A stretch of 64,000 nucleotides of DNA from Halanaerobiales bacterium (lineage in GTDB: Bacteria > Bacillota > Halanaerobiia > Halanaerobiales > Halanaerobiaceae), in the NCBI GenBank assembly GCA_016278485.1, contig JADQBT010000003.1, positions 91,482-155,481 on the forward strand, given 5' to 3'. Each line of letters starts with the position of its first letter. Within the stretch, counting starts at the first letter, position 1. The notes under the pieces are model-generated. The model had not been told where the DNA came from. It did not search any database and saw only the letters and a list, made by a program, of their open reading frames with translations. Of this stretch, positions 62,190-64,000 are shown piece by piece. The position numbers and the translations under genes are program-made.

Positions 62190-62395
62190 TTTTAGATAAC
62201 GTCCCTGGTGTTCCCGACGTGCTCGTGCCCAACAGGGCCTGGCCACAAAGTTTGCTGTTTAAAATACTTACCTCATTCATTGCAAACTTTGTGGCAGAGA
62301 GCATGTCTCGAAGAGTAGCCCGCTCTTTGGCGTAACAGGAACCCTCTGTTTATGTGAAGTGCGAAGACTATAAAGAAAAATTGCACTTATTTAAA
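62190..62395. repeat. GC-rich region with a 14-bp inverted repeat
   Basis: This stretch is clearly richer in G and C than its surroundings. GCCACAAAGTTTGC (62242-62255) and its exact complement (62282-62295) flank a 26-nt AT-rich loop, and a smaller hairpin AAGAG / CTCTT follows (62311-62327). It lies between the PIN remnant and the MFS gene. It may be part of a mobile or cassette-type element; no transposase gene is seen. Confidence 0.5.
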
Positions 62396-62396
62396 C

Positions 62397-63665
62397 TCAA
62401 TTTAGCTCTTTTAATGCAGATACTTTTGTTATTAATACTGTTAAAATCAAGGTTAAAATACCTGTTCCAAAAAATAAATAATATCCTCCAATATAATCGA
62501 GCAGAAACCCTACAATAGCCATAGATATTGGAACTAACCCCTGTACAAATGAAGATAACAAACCAAATATTCTACCTCTTACATGGTCTGGTATAAGTCT
62601 TTGTAATAATACTTTAATGGGTACATTCACAACTGCATCAGTAAATCCTATTAAAAATAAGATAATTATTGCTGATAAATAAACAATTATAAAAGAATTA
62701 TTATTAATTATTGAAGGTAAAATTGGTATTCCTTCAATAAAAAACAATACCCCCTGGAGACCAATTATGGTAACAAAGACTTTATAATAATTTTTAATTT
62801 CAGATAAAAACTTAAATACAAGTGCCCCTATAAAAGCACCCGCAGGATACATAGATTGAGAGATTCCATAAAGATTGCTATTTACTTTCAATATTTCCTT
62901 AAAAACATAAGGTACTCCAACCATTAAACTACCTGCCATTATAAAGTTTAAAAATACTGCCATTCCAAAAAGTGAAAATACAGCTTTTTCTTTATAAAGA
63001 TATTTTGCTCCAAACTTCAGCTCTGATAAGAAAGTACTTTCATTATTCTTTCCATTTTTACTATTAATTTTACCTTTAATTGGTGGTATCTCTATAAAAA
63101 CTTCTGATAGTGCTGATATTAAAAAACTAATACCATTTATAAGAAAAACACCTGCTATTCCAAAACTCGCGATTAATAATCCTCCAATTCCTGCCCCTAA
63201 AACTTTTGTAAAATTAGTACTGAAATATTGAAGAGAGTTAGCATCTTGCAAATTAGAATCTTCAACCAAGTTAGGAATAGTAGATCTAAGTGCAGGATTA
63301 AAAAAGGCACCACAAATTGCTAGTAAAACTGTAGCTATAGCTAAATGAAAATAGCCAGTTATTCCTATGTTAACAGTCCAACTCAACCATAAAATAATTA
63401 ACCCCCTCAAAATATCAGTTCCAACAATTATGAACTTTCGACTAGTTTTGTCAACAATTACTCCTGCAAATGGACCTAAAATAACTCCCGGTAAAGTAGA
63501 AAAAAACATAATAAGGCCAGTAGCACTACCACTACCTGTGATTTCCAGTATAAACCAAGTTAAAGCAACATAATGAACAGCATTCCCAACTCTAGATACA
63601 AAACCACCAGTAAAAAGAAGAATAAAGTTTTTATTTTTATGAAGCTTAGAAGCTTTTTCAACCAC
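62397..63665 (-). CDS. MFS efflux transporter (MFS_3, macrolide/enterobactin exporter-like)
   Basis: 422-residue transporter with 12 helices. FTGGFVSRVGNAVHYVALTWFILEITGSG, PFAGVIVDKTSRKFIIVGTDILRG, the GAFFNPALRSTIPNLV segment and, in the second half, RLIPDHVRGRIFGLLSS match the group that includes EntS and Mef-type exporters. It starts at a GTG. It stands between two structured intergenic elements and may have been acquired with them. The exported compound is unknown. Confidence 0.85.
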   Translation of the reverse strand: MVEKASKLHKNKNFILLFTGGFVSRVGNAVHYVALTWFILEITGSGSATGLIMFFSTLPGVILGPFAGVIVDKTSRKFIIVGTDILRGLIILWLSWTVNIGITGYFHLAIATVLLAICGAFFNPALRSTIPNLVEDSNLQDANSLQYFSTNFTKVLGAGIGGLLIASFGIAGVFLINGISFLISALSEVFIEIPPIKGKINSKNGKNNESTFLSELKFGAKYLYKEKAVFSLFGMAVFLNFIMAGSLMVGVPYVFKEILKVNSNLYGISQSMYPAGAFIGALVFKFLSEIKNYYKVFVTIIGLQGVLFFIEGIPILPSIINNNSFIIVYLSAIIILFLIGFTDAVVNVPIKVLLQRLIPDHVRGRIFGLLSSFVQGLVPISMAIVGFLLDYIGGYYLFFGTGILTLILTVLITKVSALKELN

Positions 63666-63749
63666 TTTTTATTCTTTACCTACCTCTCCGTAAATTAACT
63701 CTTTTGATTATTAATTTCAACATTAAAATAAAATTTTATGAGCATTTCA

Positions 63750-63866
63750 CATAACGTAACCGTATTGCCGAAGTCCATCAAGCCTTAGATAGCTCCTATC
63801 TTGGTTTGATGGATTTGGACGAAATGACGCCAGGAATGGAGTCGGCAATATATTGTTATATGACGC
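63750..63866. repeat. Folded 117-bp element, attC-like
   Basis: Nested inverted repeats: ATAAC / GTTAT at the ends (63751-63755, 63855-63859), ATTGCCGA / TCGGCAAT inside (63764-63771, 63842-63849), then a long imperfect hairpin built on TCCATCAA / TTGATGGA (63774-63781, 63806-63813) and AGATAG / CTATCT. Composition differs from the flanks. The plan of outer and inner boxes with unequal arms recalls integron attC sites, but the outer box is not a strict match. Confidence 0.45.
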
Positions 63867-63936
63867 TGAACACTATACTCTAAATATTTTTTGTTATTTA
63901 TAATAATTCGGTGTAACCTTTTATAAAAAATTATAT

Positions 63937-63965
63937 TTCAAATTTTATCTTAATTATGATATAAT
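63937..63965 (+). promoter_or_regulatory. Promoter of the gene entering at the right edge
   Basis: TTCAAA (63937-63942), 17-base spacer and an extended TGA-TATAAT (TATAAT at 63960-63965), about 33 bases before an ATG. Confidence 0.55.
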
Positions 63966-63997
63966 AATAACAAAATAATGATAAGGAGTTGTTTTCT

Positions 63998-64000
63998 ATG
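63998..64000 (+). CDS. Start codon of a gene running off the right edge
   Basis: The last three bases are ATG, preceded by AAGGAG at 63983-63988 and by the promoter at 63937-63965. Only the first codon is inside, so nothing can be said about the product. Confidence 0.55.

Noticed and set aside
62089..62304. A 71-codon minus-strand frame across the GC-rich segment
   Set aside because: It runs through the inverted repeat and into the PIN remnant in antisense; composition follows the repeat and no family resemblance is evident.
1..64000. CRISPR arrays, tRNA or rRNA genes, insertion sequences with transposases
   Set aside because: None was recognised on reading both strands; no regularly spaced repeats, tRNA-like CCA-ended cloverleaf or transposase motifs were seen.

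Overview
The window comes from a low-GC, AT-rich anaerobic Firmicute. A V-type ATPase instead of an F-type gene set, an NhaC-type antiporter, a glycyl radical enzyme, phosphotransferase (PTS) regulation by a LicT/GlcT-type antiterminator and a LevR-type sigma-54 activator, and many solute importers fit a fermentative salt-adapted bacterium of the Halanaerobiales type. The taxonomic placement is inference; no rRNA or other marker is present.

Layout. 1-1.9 kb: the end of a BMP-type ABC permease gene, biotin transporter bioY, a DUF1540 protein and a frameshifted YteA/DksA-like gene. 1.9-9.2 kb (minus strand): a nucleobase catabolism cluster (three-subunit molybdenum hydroxylase, cytosine deaminase-like hydrolase, CodB-type permease, IclR regulator). 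9.3-16.3 kb (minus): a whole PTS operon (antiterminator, EIICB, a conserved protein, EIIA, Gfo/Idh oxidoreductase, HPr, EI) with two RAT/terminator switches. 16.3-20.5 kb (minus): a YjjI-type glycyl radical enzyme with activase, an ECF S component and a KdsC-like phosphatase. 20.6-24.8 kb (plus): ugpAEB-like glycerol-3-phosphate importer plus a HAD-IIA phosphatase. 24.9-27.7 kb: NhaC antiporter and AI-2E family membrane protein. 28.1-39.1 kb (minus): a nine-subunit V/A-type ATPase operon headed by a small protein, a response regulator and a histidine kinase, with an orphan T-box-like leader and a coding remnant upstream. 39.7-47.7 kb (minus): a PotABCD-like ABC importer with adenine deaminase and uridine phosphorylase, then a separately promoted polysaccharide deacetylase and a second binding protein. 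47.8-50.9 kb: a DASS transporter with a small partner, then the remains of a second BMP-type ABC locus. 50.9-58.9 kb (minus): a CUT1 sugar ABC transporter behind a sigma-54 promoter, and a cellobiose-type PTS with its LevR-like activator. 59-64 kb: single genes (HD hydrolase, membrane protein, DUF3795, CPBP protease, MFS exporter), a PIN toxin remnant and two structured, atypical intergenic elements.

Two themes link the loci. The first is purine/pyrimidine salvage: BMP-type transporter, CodB, cytosine and adenine deaminases, molybdenum hydroxylase, uridine phosphorylase. The second is sugar uptake with layered control: RNA antitermination for one PTS, sigma-54 activation for the cellobiose-type PTS and neighbouring ABC importer. 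The parts that look least explained are the two-component system fused to the ATPase operon with a T-box remnant upstream, the YjjI/ECF/phosphatase operon, a GCAGGAA motif recurring in five intergenic regions, and the attC-like element near the right edge.
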